Shown here in pieces: positions 8,714-17,802 of a DNA stretch of 64,000 nucleotides. This DNA comes from Jiangella sp. DSM 45060 (GTDB taxonomy: Bacteria; Actinomycetota; Actinomycetes; Jiangellales; Jiangellaceae). The notes under the pieces are model-generated. The model worked only from the letters and a program-made list of their open reading frames with translations, had not been told where the DNA came from and did no database searches. The stretch is from contig NZ_LT629771.1 in the NCBI RefSeq assembly GCF_900105175.1, forward strand, positions 7,274,622 through 7,338,621. Direction: 5' to 3'. Positions within the stretch are counted from its first letter, which is position 1; the number at the start of each line of letters is the position of its first letter. Both the position numbers and the translations under genes were made by a program.

Positions 8714-8849
8714 ACCTTTCCCATCGGATGTCCTGAACCGGACGTTGTCCGCTGCGGGCCAGCGCCGAGTATAGACGGCGGCCCACCGCGACTGGCAGCG
8801 TGAACGCGCCCCCGACGCCTCCCGAGCCGGGGCGTGGGGAGAGGCTGAC
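8714..8849. promoter_or_regulatory. Divergent promoter region, regulator/subtilase
   Basis: A 136-bp gap between the divergent TrmB/LuxR-like regulator and the subtilase gene, which must hold both promoters. A short inverted repeat TGTCC-N6-GGACG occurs near the regulator start and is a possible autoregulatory operator. The -10 and -35 boxes are not clear enough to assign. Confidence 0.3.
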
Positions 8850-11800
8850 GTGCGCACTCACGAGCGGGTTCGATGGTTCACGACGGCGTCCGCGGCGGCC
8901 GCGCTGCTGCTCGCCCTGGTCCCCGCCGCGGACGGCGCGCAGACGGCCGCCGCGGAGCGGAAGATCGCGCCGGAGCTGCGCGACACCCTGGCCGAGGGGG
9001 CGCCGAGCGACCTCGTCATCGAGTTCGCCCAGCCCGACGGCCTGGCCGGTGAGCTGACCGCGGCCGCCGCCGTCCCGGACTGGACGGCGCGCGGCGAGGC
9101 CGTGGCCGGCGCGCTGCGGGACGCGGCACAGACCAGCCAGGCGGACGTCGTGGCCGAGCTCGAGGCGCGCGGGGTGCGCTACGAGTCGTTCTGGATCACC
9201 AACACGATCATCGTCGAGGGCGCGTCGGAGCAGCTGGCCGCGGTCGCGGTGGCCGACGGCGCCGTCACCGCCGTGCGCGAGCCGGACACCGTAGCGCTGG
9301 AGGAGCCGGTCGCGGCCGCGCCAGTCCGCACTGCGGCCGCCACCGGCGTCGAGTGGGGCGTCGCGAACATCCGCGCCGACCAGGTCTGGGAGCAGGACGG
9401 CGTCACGGGCGAGGGCGTCGTGGTCGCGAGCATCGACTCAGGCGCCCAGTTCGACCACCCGGCGCTGGTCGGGTCGTACCGCGGCAACCGCCACGACGGC
9501 ACCTTCGACCACGCCTACAACTGGTGGGACCCGTCGAACGTCTGCGGCGACCCGTCCACCGCGCCGTGCGACAACGTCGGCCACGGCAGCCACACCATCG
9601 GCACCATGGTCGGCGACGACGGCGCAGGCAACCGCATCGGCGTCGCGCCGGGCGCCACGTGGATCTCGGCCAAGGGCTGCGAGTTCGACGGCTGCAGCGA
9701 GTTCGGCCTGACCTCGGCGGCGCAGTGGGTGCTGCAGCCGACCGACCTCGACGGCCGGAACCCGGACTCCGCGCGCCGCCCGGACATCGTCAACAACTCG
9801 TGGAGCGGCCCGGCCGGCGACGACTGGTTCCGCGACATCGTCAGGGCCTGGCGGGCGGCCGGGATCTTCCCGGTGTTCTCCAACGGCAACACCGGACCGG
9901 CCTGCGGCACCGCCGGCGCGCCGGGCGAGTACGCCGAGGTCTACGCCGTCGGCAACCACAACGTCAACGACCGCATCTCGTTCGACTCCAGCCGCGGCCC
10001 CGGCACCGGCGGCGACACCAAGCCGGACATCTCCGCGCCGGGCACCGCGGTGCGCTCCAGCGTCCCGGGCGGCGGCTACGCGGTCTACAGCGGGACGTCG
10101 ATGGCCGCGCCGCACGTCGCGGGCACGGTGGCGCTGCTGTGGTCGGCGGCGCCGTCGCTCGCCGGCGACGTCGACGCGACCCGGCGGCTGCTCGACGACG
10201 GCGCGCGCGACACCGACGACACCAGCTGCGGCGGCACCGCCGACGACAACAACGTGTACGGCGAGGGCCGGCTGGACGCGCTCGCCGTCATCGCGTCGGC
10301 GCCCACCCGCGACGTCGGGACGCTGAGCGGCACCGTCACCGACGCCGCCACCGGCGCGCCGGTCGAGGGCGCGGAGCTGTCCGTCACCGGGCCGGCGTCG
10401 CGCGGCACGGCCACCGACGCGAGCGGCGCGTTCCGGCTCAGCCTGTCGGCCGGCAGCTACGACGTGACGGTGTCGGTGTTCGGCTACGCGCCGGTGCGGC
10501 TCGACGGCGTCGTCGTCGCCGCCGATGCCACGACGGTCGAGGATCTCGCGCTGACACCGCTGGAGCGGGTCGCCGTGAGCGGCGTCGTCACGGACGGGTC
10601 CGGCGCCGGCTGGCCGCTCGACGCGCGGGTCGACGTCGACGGGACGCCCCTGACGACGGTCACCGATCCGGTCACCGGCGCGTACGAGCTGCAGGTACCG
10701 GTCGGGGCCGCGACGCTGACCGTGACGCCGCGCTACCCCGGCTACCTGCCGGAGACGACGACCCTCGACCTGACCGCCGCGACGACGGCGGACGTCGCGG
10801 TCGCCGTCGACCCGGACACCTGCGTCGCGCCCGGCTACCGCCGCGGCTCCGGCGGGCTGCACGAGTCGTTCGACGACGCCGCGACGCCGGCCGGCTGGAG
10901 CCTCGTCGACCACGCCGGCACCGGCCAGGGCTGGACCTTCGACGACCCCGGCGGGCACGGCAACCGCACCGGCGGCGGCGGCGGGTTCGCCGTCCTCGAC
11001 AGCGACGCCTACGGCGAGGACGGCGAGCAGGACGCGTCGCTCGTCGCGCCCGCCGTCGACCTCAGCGGCGTGGACCGGCCGGTGCTGGAGTTCCGCACGG
11101 ACCTGCAGCACTACTGGTTCGAGCGGGGCGACGTCGACGTGTCGGTGGACGGCGGGGCGACCTGGCAGAACGTCTACCGGCAGCGGGCCGACCTGCGCGG
11201 CCCGGCGGTCGTGCGGGTGCCGGTGCCGGCCGCGGCGGATCGCTCCGGCGTGCTGGTGCGGTTCCACTACGTGGGCGGCGAGCACACCTGGTGGTGGCAG
11301 GTCGACGACGTGTACCTCGGCGACAGCGGCTGCGAGGCGGCGCCCGGCGGGCTGGTCGTCGGCGACGTCACCGGAACCCATACCGGTTCACCGGTGGCCG
11401 GCGCCGAGGTCACCGCCGGTGCGGGCGCCGCCACGACGGCCGAGGACGGGCGGTACTGGCTCTTCGCCGCCGCGGGACGGCAGCGGGTGACGGTGTCCGG
11501 CGGCGAGCTGGCGCCGTCGGTCCAGACCGTGCGGGTGGCGGCCGGCGCGGTCACGCCGTACGACGTCGCGCTCGGCGCCGGTCGCCTGGAGGCCACGCCC
11601 GCCGTCGTCGAGGCGACCGCCGGCCGGCCGGGCGTCGTCACCGCGACCTTCACCGTCACCAACACCGGCGACCGGCCGGCGGGCTTCCGGCTGGAGGAGC
11701 GCGACGGCGCCGGCTTCGCGTCGGCGCCGCCGGCCGCGGCCGACGCCGCGCCGCGGGCCGACGCCGTCCGCCGGGTGCCCGCCGAGGTGAGCCCGCTGCC

Positions 11801-12908
11801 CGGTGGCGCGCGGCCCACTCCGGACGCTGCGCGCGGGGCGAGGCTCGACGCGGCGCCCTGGGTGGACCTGGCCCCGTACCCGACCCGGGTGAAGGACAGC
11901 GTCGCCGGGGTGCTGGACGGACGGCTGTACTCGTTCGGCGGCTCGCTGGGCGACGGCCCGCCGCTGCGCACCGCCTACACGTACGACGAGGCGGCCGGGA
12001 GCTGGGCGCCGCTCGCCCCGTTGCCGACGGGGCGGCAGAAGCCGGCCGGGGCGTTCCTCGGCGGCCGGTTCGTCCTCAGCGGCGGCTGGGGCGACGACCT
12101 GCGGCCGGTCGCCGCGACGTCGATCTACGACCCGGCCACCGATACGTGGTCCGAAGGCGCGCCGAACCCGTCGCCGTGGGCGGCGTCCGGGACGGCGGTG
12201 CTCGACGGGCAGCTGTACGTCGTCGGCGGCTGCGCGGCCGAGACCTGCGGCAACACCGACGTGCTGCGCTACGACCCGGTCGCCGACGCCTGGACCCGGC
12301 TGGCCGACTACCCGCAGAACACCGCCTGGACCTCGTGCGGCGGCATCGACGGGCGCGTGTACTGCGCGGGCGGCATCGGTCCGGGCAGCGACAGCCTGTC
12401 CGCCTACGTCTACTCGCCCTCGGAGGATGAGTGGACGCCGGTGGCGGACCTGCCGCTGGACCAGTGGGCCGCGGCGTACGCCGTCGTCGACGGGCGGCTG
12501 ATCGTGTCGGGCGGGGCAGCCGAGCGGTCGTCCGTCATCACCAACGAGACGCACGCCTACGACCCCGGCACCGACACGTGGACCCGGCTGCCCGCCTCGG
12601 GCTACGCGCTGTACCGGACGGCCGGCGCCTGCGGATTCGTCAAGGTCGGCGGGTCGGACGGCGTCTACTACGGCGACCTGGCGGTCGAGCGGCTGCCCGG
12701 CTACACCGACTGCGCGCCGTCGGCGGACCTGCCGTGGCTGCGGATCGTCAGCCCGGCCGGGGAGCTGAGGCCGGGCGAGAGCCGGACCGTGCGGGTGCTG
12801 CTGGACGGGCGCCGGCTCGCGGCCGGCGAGTACCTGGCCAGCCTGCGCGTCGACGAGTCGACGCCGTACGCGACGCCGCCGGTGGTGGTGCGGCTCACCG
12901 TCGGGTGA
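8850..12908 (+). CDS. Secreted multidomain S8 (subtilisin-like) peptidase with kelch repeats
   Basis: 1352-residue exported protease. GTG 8850 gives a Sec signal peptide (basic start, hydrophobic core, cleavage near DGA). An inhibitor-like prodomain reaches about residue 165. The subtilase domain has an intact triad: Asp196 (SIDSGAQ), His245 (GHGSHT) and Ser417 (GTSMAAPH), with an oxyanion-type SNGN between. After it come carboxypeptidase-regulatory-like beta domains (about 490-570, 575-650 and 835-900), a jelly-roll-like segment at about 670-830, and about five to six kelch repeats (about 1005-1280) with FGGS, LSGGWG, VGGC and CAGGIG glycine pairs. The C-terminus is another beta domain without a sortase or membrane anchor. 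It overlaps the convergent gene by 14 bp. The substrate is unknown. Confidence 0.9.
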   Translation: MRTHERVRWFTTASAAAALLLALVPAADGAQTAAAERKIAPELRDTLAEGAPSDLVIEFAQPDGLAGELTAAAAVPDWTARGEAVAGALRDAAQTSQADVVAELEARGVRYESFWITNTIIVEGASEQLAAVAVADGAVTAVREPDTVALEEPVAAAPVRTAAATGVEWGVANIRADQVWEQDGVTGEGVVVASIDSGAQFDHPALVGSYRGNRHDGTFDHAYNWWDPSNVCGDPSTAPCDNVGHGSHTIGTMVGDDGAGNRIGVAPGATWISAKGCEFDGCSEFGLTSAAQWVLQPTDLDGRNPDSARRPDIVNNSWSGPAGDDWFRDIVRAWRAAGIFPVFSNGNTGPACGTAGAPGEYAEVYAVGNHNVNDRISFDSSRGPGTGGDTKPDISAPGTAVRSSVPGGGYAVYSGTSMAAPHVAGTVALLWSAAPSLAGDVDATRRLLDDGARDTDDTSCGGTADDNNVYGEGRLDALAVIASAPTRDVGTLSGTVTDAATGAPVEGAELSVTGPASRGTATDASGAFRLSLSAGSYDVTVSVFGYAPVRLDGVVVAADATTVEDLALTPLERVAVSGVVTDGSGAGWPLDARVDVDGTPLTTVTDPVTGAYELQVPVGAATLTVTPRYPGYLPETTTLDLTAATTADVAVAVDPDTCVAPGYRRGSGGLHESFDDAATPAGWSLVDHAGTGQGWTFDDPGGHGNRTGGGGGFAVLDSDAYGEDGEQDASLVAPAVDLSGVDRPVLEFRTDLQHYWFERGDVDVSVDGGATWQNVYRQRADLRGPAVVRVPVPAAADRSGVLVRFHYVGGEHTWWWQVDDVYLGDSGCEAAPGGLVVGDVTGTHTGSPVAGAEVTAGAGAATTAEDGRYWLFAAAGRQRVTVSGGELAPSVQTVRVAAGAVTPYDVALGAGRLEATPAVVEATAGRPGVVTATFTVTNTGDRPAGFRLEERDGAGFASAPPAAADAAPRADAVRRVPAEVSPLPGGARPTPDAARGARLDAAPWVDLAPYPTRVKDSVAGVLDGRLYSFGGSLGDGPPLRTAYTYDEAAGSWAPLAPLPTGRQKPAGAFLGGRFVLSGGWGDDLRPVAATSIYDPATDTWSEGAPNPSPWAASGTAVLDGQLYVVGGCAAETCGNTDVLRYDPVADAWTRLADYPQNTAWTSCGGIDGRVYCAGGIGPGSDSLSAYVYSPSEDEWTPVADLPLDQWAAAYAVVDGRLIVSGGAAERSSVITNETHAYDPGTDTWTRLPASGYALYRTAGACGFVKVGGSDGVYYGDLAVERLPGYTDCAPSADLPWLRIVSPAGELRPGESRTVRVLLDGRRLAAGEYLASLRVDESTPYATPPVVVRLTVG

Positions 12909-13536
12909 TGGCCCGCACCGACGCCGGGACGGCGATGCCGTCGCGCAGGTCGGGCGCCGGGACGGGGTCGCCGTAGCCGCGCCGCAGCGGCACGACGCCC
13001 GCCCACGCGGGACCGCCGACGTCCTCGGGGAGGTCGTCGGGCCAGCGCTCGGACACCTTGAGCGACCAGTCGGCGATGGGCAGCGCGAGGATCAGCGTGG
13101 CGGCCAGCTCGCGCTTGGTCGGGCGGCGCAGCTCGCCGGAGCGGCCCGGCAGGATGCGGTCGACCAGCACGTCCAGCGCCCGCTCGCGGTCGTCGCCGTC
13201 GACGGGCGTGAACCGGCCGAACAGCACCGCGCTGCGGTAGTGGAAGGACGACTCGAACCCCGACCGCGCCACCACGACGGCGTCCATGGCCGTGACGCTG
13301 ACCGACGCGGGCGCGCCGGCGCCGAGCGCCCGCAGCCACGACGAGCCGGTGGACCCGTGCACCAGCAGGTGGTCGCCGTCGCGGGCCACCAGCGTCGGGA
13401 ACGCCACCGGGTAGCCGTCGACCACCACCGACACGTGCCCCAGCAGCACGTCGGCGAGGAGGTCGTGCAGCGCGGCGAGGTCGTGGACCGCCTTGTCGGA
13501 CATGCGCGTCAGGCGGGTCGGCGGGTTCGTCACCAT
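12895..13536 (-). CDS. Pyridoxamine 5'-phosphate oxidase-like flavoprotein
   Basis: 213-residue split-barrel FMN-binding protein. The segment GHVSVVVDGYPVAFPT, the GSTGSSWLRALGAGAPASVSVTAMD block and SSFHYRSAVLFGRF follow the PPOX/HugZ-like pattern seen in actinobacterial flavin-dependent detoxification proteins. It contains no biosynthetic PdxH signature at the C-terminus, so vitamin B6 synthesis is unlikely. ATG 13536 is the first start; an internal ATG 12 codons later is possible. It is a single gene whose stop overlaps the subtilase stop by 14 bp. Confidence 0.78.
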   Translation of the reverse strand: MVTNPPTRLTRMSDKAVHDLAALHDLLADVLLGHVSVVVDGYPVAFPTLVARDGDHLLVHGSTGSSWLRALGAGAPASVSVTAMDAVVVARSGFESSFHYRSAVLFGRFTPVDGDDRERALDVLVDRILPGRSGELRRPTKRELAATLILALPIADWSLKVSERWPDDLPEDVGGPAWAGVVPLRRGYGDPVPAPDLRDGIAVPASVRAITRR

Positions 13537-13558
13537 CGGGGCATTCTGCCCTGGCCAC

Positions 13559-14053
13559 TCAGCCGGCGTCGAAGGAGATCCAGACGTCCGGCGGCAGGTC
13601 GGGCCGCCCCGGCACGTCCCGCCGCTCCTCCGTCCACCGCGCGCCGGCCAGCGACGACGCCACCCGCCGCCAGAACCGGACCGCGGTGGGGTTGGCGTCC
13701 TGGAACGCGACCTCCCACGCGCCCGGGTGCCGCCCCACGACGTCGCTCACCGCGGCCAGCCCCACCCCTCGGCGCCGCGCGCCCCGCACGACGAAGAAGC
13801 TGTTCAGCACTCGGGTCGGCTGGTCGAGGCCGCGGACGATCGCGAACCCGGCGGGCCGGCCGTCGCTGCTCAGCAGGTAGGCCCGGCGGCCAGGGTCGGT
13901 GAACGCCGCGTCGAGCCGGTCGCTGCGGAACGTGCCGTCGGGGTTCGGCAGGCCGCCCTGGAACTCGGTCAGGTCGTGGCGGAACATCAGCCACAGCCGG
14001 TCGAACACGGCGCGGTCGGCGGCTGCTGCCAGGCGGACGTCGGGCATGGGCAT
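13559..14053 (-). CDS. GNAT family N-acetyltransferase
   Basis: 164-residue protein with the acetyl-CoA-binding pattern of GNAT enzymes: LNSFFVVRGARRRGVGLAAV (strand 4 and pyrophosphate-binding loop R-R-x-G-V-G) and EVAFQDANPTAVRFWRRV (strand 5 and helix). The substrate amine is unknown. Two in-frame ATGs two codons apart (14053 and 14047) are equally good starts. It lies 22 bp from the start of the PPOX-like gene on the same strand, so the two may be co-transcribed. Confidence 0.82.
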   Translation of the reverse strand: MPMPDVRLAAAADRAVFDRLWLMFRHDLTEFQGGLPNPDGTFRSDRLDAAFTDPGRRAYLLSSDGRPAGFAIVRGLDQPTRVLNSFFVVRGARRRGVGLAAVSDVVGRHPGAWEVAFQDANPTAVRFWRRVASSLAGARWTEERRDVPGRPDLPPDVWISFDAG

Positions 14054-14209
14054 GCTGCTCCCTCGGGTCGATGGATGCGTGGCGACGGGACCGGCGGGGC
14101 GCGAGAAAGGGCCCAGAAACGCCGAAAGCCTCCCGGGTCGGTGATGCCGAGCCGGAAGGCGTGCCGTACGTGATCATCATAGCGGTTCGGCGTGTGCGAC
14201 GGTAGACCC

Positions 14210-14728
14210 GTGTCGTACCCGGCCCCCACCCCTTGGCTGAGCCCGTCCGCCGAGCCGCGGCGGTCCCCGATCCACGGCAGCGGCCTGTTCGCCCGCGTCG
14301 ACCTGCCCGCCGGTGTCACCGTCACCCGCCTCGGCGGCCGGCTCGTCAGCGACGCCGAACTGCGGGCCCTGTTCGACGACCCCGCCACCGGCTACGTCGA
14401 CACCGTGTCACTGCACGCCGACGTCAACCTGGTGCTGCCGCCCGAGGCCCACGACGAGGGTTGCAATCACGGCTGCGACCCGAATCTCTGGTGGGCCGAC
14501 CCGTTCGAGCTGCGCACACGCCGCCCGGTGCCGGCGAACGCGGAGCTGACACTCGACTACGGCACCGTCACCGACGACCCCGGCTTCCGGCTGGCCTGCC
14601 GGTGCGGCACGGCCGGCTGCCGCGGCGTCGTCACCGGCTCCGATTGGCGCCGGCCGGAGTTGCGCGCCCGGTACGGCGAGCATTGGGTCCCGGTGCTGCG
14701 CGACCGCATCGCCGCCGATCGCGGCTGA
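14210..14728 (+). CDS. SET domain protein (putative protein-lysine methyltransferase)
   Basis: About 172 residues. The SET fold is recognisable: SPIHGSGLFAR at the start, CNHGCDPN in the middle (the N-H-x-C-x-P-N motif that binds S-adenosylmethionine), ELTLDYG near the end (active-site Tyr), and a post-SET-like cluster CRCGTAGCRG. Bacterial SET proteins methylate lysines on unknown targets. The frame is open from GTG 14192, but GTG 14210 is preferred because TAGACC lies just before it at a distance typical of leaderless actinobacterial transcripts, and the earlier start has no ribosome site. Confidence 0.8.
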   Translation: MSYPAPTPWLSPSAEPRRSPIHGSGLFARVDLPAGVTVTRLGGRLVSDAELRALFDDPATGYVDTVSLHADVNLVLPPEAHDEGCNHGCDPNLWWADPFELRTRRPVPANAELTLDYGTVTDDPGFRLACRCGTAGCRGVVTGSDWRRPELRARYGEHWVPVLRDRIAADRG

Positions 14729-14738
14729 CGGCCCGCCG

Positions 14739-15341
14739 TCAGGCCGCGGCGCCGAGCGCGGCCGGCGGCAGCTCGCTCCAGTCGCCGGCGGGCCAGGCCA
14801 GTGGGTCGTCCGGCAGGGCAGCCAGCTCGGCGACCTGCCAGGCGCACCAGGGTGAGACGTCGCGGCGGCCGGCCAGGACGTCGTCGCGGAACATGGACCA
14901 GGGCACCCATTCCAGGGCGCCGACCTCGGAGTCGTGCGGTTCCGGCGGGTCGGCCGTCGTCGCGGCGAAGACCGGGCAGACCTCGTTCTCGACGACGCCG
15001 TTCGGCATGACGGCGCGGTAGCGGAACCGGGGCAGGACCGGACGCAGGTCGCCCAGCCTGATCGTCAGCTCGTCCGCCGCCCGCCGGGCCAGCGCCGTCG
15101 CGATGTGCTCGTCCGGGCCGGGATGGCCGCAGAACGAGTTCGTCCACACGTCCGGCCAGGTCGGCTTGCTGGCGGCCCGCTTCGTGACCAGCAGCGAGCC
15201 CCCGGCGTCGAACACGTAGCAGGAGAACGCCAGGTGCAGCGGCGTCGCCGCGTGGTGGACCTCGCTCTTGAGCGCCGTGCCGACGGCGGCGCCGGCCGGG
15301 TCCAGCAACACGACCCGCTCGCCGACCAGGGTCTCTGCCAT
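14739..15341 (-). CDS. idi: Isopentenyl-diphosphate delta-isomerase, type I
   Basis: Interconverts isopentenyl and dimethylallyl diphosphate for isoprenoid synthesis in the cytoplasm. The 200-residue Nudix-fold product has the catalytic cysteine motif TNSFCGHP and the second motif ENEVCPVF with the catalytic glutamate, plus the Nudix-like helix RRAADELTIRLG. ATG 15341 begins the family-like sequence MAETLVGE; the longer open frame to 15512 is unlike the family. It is not in an operon. Convergent with the SET gene, with only 10 bp between the stops. Confidence 0.92.
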   Translation of the reverse strand: MAETLVGERVVLLDPAGAAVGTALKSEVHHAATPLHLAFSCYVFDAGGSLLVTKRAASKPTWPDVWTNSFCGHPGPDEHIATALARRAADELTIRLGDLRPVLPRFRYRAVMPNGVVENEVCPVFAATTADPPEPHDSEVGALEWVPWSMFRDDVLAGRRDVSPWCAWQVAELAALPDDPLAWPAGDWSELPPAALGAAA

Positions 15342-15502
15342 CGCGCCGTCCCCCTTTCGCACAACGCCGTCGAAAGTGCGTCCGTGCAGGATGCCCCACC
15401 CGGCCGCTCCAGGGCAATTGCCCATCACACGCGACTTCACACGCCGGTGCCGGATCGTCCTGCGTCGAACGCACGACAGGATCAACGGGGGGACCCAACA
15501 CC

Positions 15503-15895
15503 GTGAGCACACAGCAGTCCGTCCAGCAGCTCGTCGCCACCGCGAAGAGCGCCATCCGCAACCTCAGCACCGACGAGGTGGCCGACCGGCTGGCGGCCGG
15601 CGGCGTCACGCTGATCGACCTCCGCGAGCCGGACGAGGTCGGCCGCGAGGGCGTCATCGCGGGCGCCGTGCACGCGCCGCGCGGCATGCTCGAGTTCTAC
15701 GCCGACCCGGCCAGCCCGTACCACCGGGCCGAGTTCAGCCCCGGCGGCCAGACCATCCTGTACTGCGCGTCCGGCGGCCGGTCGGCGCTGGCCACGCGGG
15801 CGCTGCAGGACCTCGGCTACACCGACGTCGCGCACCTGGATGGCGGGTTGACGGCATGGACGGCAGCGGGTCGCCCGGTCGCGCCGCCCTCCTGA
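15503..15895 (+). CDS. Rhodanese-like sulfurtransferase domain protein
   Basis: 130-residue single-domain rhodanese. The active-site loop is YCASGGRS with catalytic Cys, preceded by LIDLREPDEVGREG and followed by LDGGLTAW, all typical. It may move sulfane sulfur or act as a redox sensor. GTG 15503 is preceded by a G-rich ribosome site. It is followed by a strong hairpin terminator, so it appears to be monocistronic. Confidence 0.9.
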   Translation: MSTQQSVQQLVATAKSAIRNLSTDEVADRLAAGGVTLIDLREPDEVGREGVIAGAVHAPRGMLEFYADPASPYHRAEFSPGGQTILYCASGGRSALATRALQDLGYTDVAHLDGGLTAWTAAGRPVAPPS

Positions 15896-15906
15896 GCGGC
15901 GCACGG

Positions 15907-15953
15907 CCACGAAAAGCCGGGCCGCCAACGGTTCCGCGGCCCGCTTTTCGTGG
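15907..15953 (+). terminator. Hairpin terminator after the rhodanese gene
   Basis: An 18-bp stem interrupted by a single bulged C: the left arm starts CCACGAAAAG and the right arm ends CTTTTCGTGG, with a loop of about 10 nt. It lies 12 bp after the rhodanese stop and 29 bp before the next start, so it separates two same-strand genes. No T-tract follows apart from the stem's own CTTTT. Confidence 0.8.
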
Positions 15954-15981
15954 TCACAATCGACCCAGCGGGGGGTATCGC

Positions 15982-17802
15982 ATGGGGACGATCCGGCTCC
16001 TGGGGCCACCGGCCATCGAACGCGACGGCCGGCCGGTGCGCGCGCCCCGGGGCCGGAAGGCGTGGGTGCTGCTGGCCTACGTGCTGCTCGCGGAGCGGCC
16101 GCCGAGCCGGCAGCGGCTGGCCGAACTGTTCTTCGCCGACGCGGAGGACCCGCTCGGCGCGCTGCGCTGGACGCTGGCCGAGCTGCGCCGGGCGCTGGGC
16201 CGGTCCGACGTGCTGACCGGCGACCCGGTCGCGCGCGGCGGCCTGCCCGACGACGCCGTCGACGTGCGGCGGCTGACCGACGAGCTGGGCGACCCGGCCC
16301 CGCTGCTGGGCGCCGGCCACGAGCTGCTCGAAGGCGTCCACATGGCGTCCTGCCCGGAGGCGGAGTCGTGGCTGGCGGTCGAGCGGCACCGGGTCTCGGC
16401 GCTGGTCGAGTCGCGGCTGCGGCAGACGGCGGTGGCGCTGCTGGCCGGCGGCCGGGCCGCCGACGCCGTCCCGTACGCGGCCCGGGCGGTCGAGCTGAAC
16501 CCGCTCGAGGAGGGCAACCACGAGCTGCTGGTCCGCAGCCTCGCCATGGCCGGGGACCGGACGGCGGCGCTGCGGCAGGTCGCGGCGGGCCGGGACGTGC
16601 TCATGCGCGAGCTCGGCGTCGAGGCGTCGGTGGCGCTGACGGAGGCCGCGTCGGCCGCGTCGGACTCGCCCCGCACGCCGGCGCTGAGCGGACGCGCGGC
16701 GGCGCTGAGCCAGCTCGACGCGGGCCGCGCGGCGATCGTCGCGGGCGCCGTCGACCCGGGCATCCAGAGCCTGCGCCGTGCGGTCGCCGAGGCGGCCCGC
16801 TGCCGGGACCCGCAGCTGCAGGCCCGGACGCTGACGGCGCTCGGCGGCGCGCTGGTGCACGCCGTCCGCGGCCGCGACGAGGAGGGCGCGCTCGTCCTGC
16901 ACGAGGCGCTGCGGTTCGCCGCCGCGGCCGGCGACCGCGCGACCGCCGTCACCGCGAACCGCGAGCTGGGCTACGTCGAGGTGCAGGCCGGTCGCCGCTC
17001 GGCCGCCCAGGGCTGGCTGTCGCGCGCCCAGGAGCTGGCCGAGACCGACGCCGAGCTGGCCGCGATCCTCGGCGTCCGCGGGCAGAACGCGTCCGACGAG
17101 GGCGACTACCCGGCGTCGTTCACCTACCTGACCGACTCGATCGAGCGGGCCCGCACAGCCGGCGACGACCGGCAGGAGGCGTGGTCACTGTCGATCCTGG
17201 CGCGGGCGCACCTGCTGCGCGACGAGCGGCACCAGGCCGCCGTCGCCGCGGACCGGTCGCTGCGGATCGTCCACGAGCAGCGCTGGCTGGCGTTCCTCCC
17301 GTGGCCGCAGGCGCTGCGCGCCGAGGTGCACCTGCGCAACGGCGAGGTGGCCGCCGCGGCCGACGCGTTCGAGCAGTCGTGGGTGCTCGGCTGCCAGGTC
17401 GGCGACCCGTGCTGGGAGGGGTTCGCGGCGCGCGGGCTCGGCCTCGTCAGCGCCGGCCGCGGCGACCGGCGCGCGGCGGCCGAGTGGCTGACCGAGGCGA
17501 CCGTCCGCTGCAACCGGACCACCGACCGCTACCACTGGATGCAGGGCCACGTGCTCGACACCGCGATCGGCGCCGCCCTCGACCGCGGCGACGACGACCT
17601 CGCCCGTCCGCTGGTCGCGTCGCTGGGAACGCTCGCCGCGCGCGACGGCATGCGCGAACTGGTCGTGCGCGCGCAGCTGCACCGGCACCGCCTCGGCGAC
17701 GGCGGCGCGCTGGCGACCGCCCGCGTCCTCGCCGCCGACGTCGACAACCCCGCCCTGACCGTCCTGATCGACGATCCCGACCGACCGAAGGTGACCCGAT
17801 GA
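15982..17802 (+). CDS. SARP-like (BTAD domain) transcriptional regulator with TPR-like repeats
   Basis: 606 residues. The N-terminus (GTIRLLGPPAIERDG, then RGRKAWVLLAYVLL) is an OmpR-like winged helix as in AfsR/SARP activators. The bacterial transcriptional activation domain follows at about 90-230, with YAARAVELNPLEEGNHELLVRSL. The remaining C-terminal ~350 residues are alpha-helical repeats, consistent with TPRs. No NB-ARC ATPase domain is seen, so it lies between short SARPs and full AfsR proteins. ATG 15982 is chosen over the long upstream open frame because SARP homology starts there. It overlaps the following AhpD-like gene by 4 bp, suggesting coupled expression. Confidence 0.85.
   Translation: MGTIRLLGPPAIERDGRPVRAPRGRKAWVLLAYVLLAERPPSRQRLAELFFADAEDPLGALRWTLAELRRALGRSDVLTGDPVARGGLPDDAVDVRRLTDELGDPAPLLGAGHELLEGVHMASCPEAESWLAVERHRVSALVESRLRQTAVALLAGGRAADAVPYAARAVELNPLEEGNHELLVRSLAMAGDRTAALRQVAAGRDVLMRELGVEASVALTEAASAASDSPRTPALSGRAAALSQLDAGRAAIVAGAVDPGIQSLRRAVAEAARCRDPQLQARTLTALGGALVHAVRGRDEEGALVLHEALRFAAAAGDRATAVTANRELGYVEVQAGRRSAAQGWLSRAQELAETDAELAAILGVRGQNASDEGDYPASFTYLTDSIERARTAGDDRQEAWSLSILARAHLLRDERHQAAVAADRSLRIVHEQRWLAFLPWPQALRAEVHLRNGEVAAAADAFEQSWVLGCQVGDPCWEGFAARGLGLVSAGRGDRRAAAEWLTEATVRCNRTTDRYHWMQGHVLDTAIGAALDRGDDDLARPLVASLGTLAARDGMRELVVRAQLHRHRLGDGGALATARVLAADVDNPALTVLIDDPDRPKVTR

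Noticed and set aside
8860-8885. A tRNA-like GGTTCGA T-loop string
   Set aside because: It lies inside the subtilase signal-peptide coding sequence and no acceptor or anticodon stems can be drawn around it.
9353-12430. Long alternative frame inside the subtilase
   Set aside because: Composed of Arg/Pro-rich shadow sequence; no motif, and the sense frame has an intact catalytic triad.
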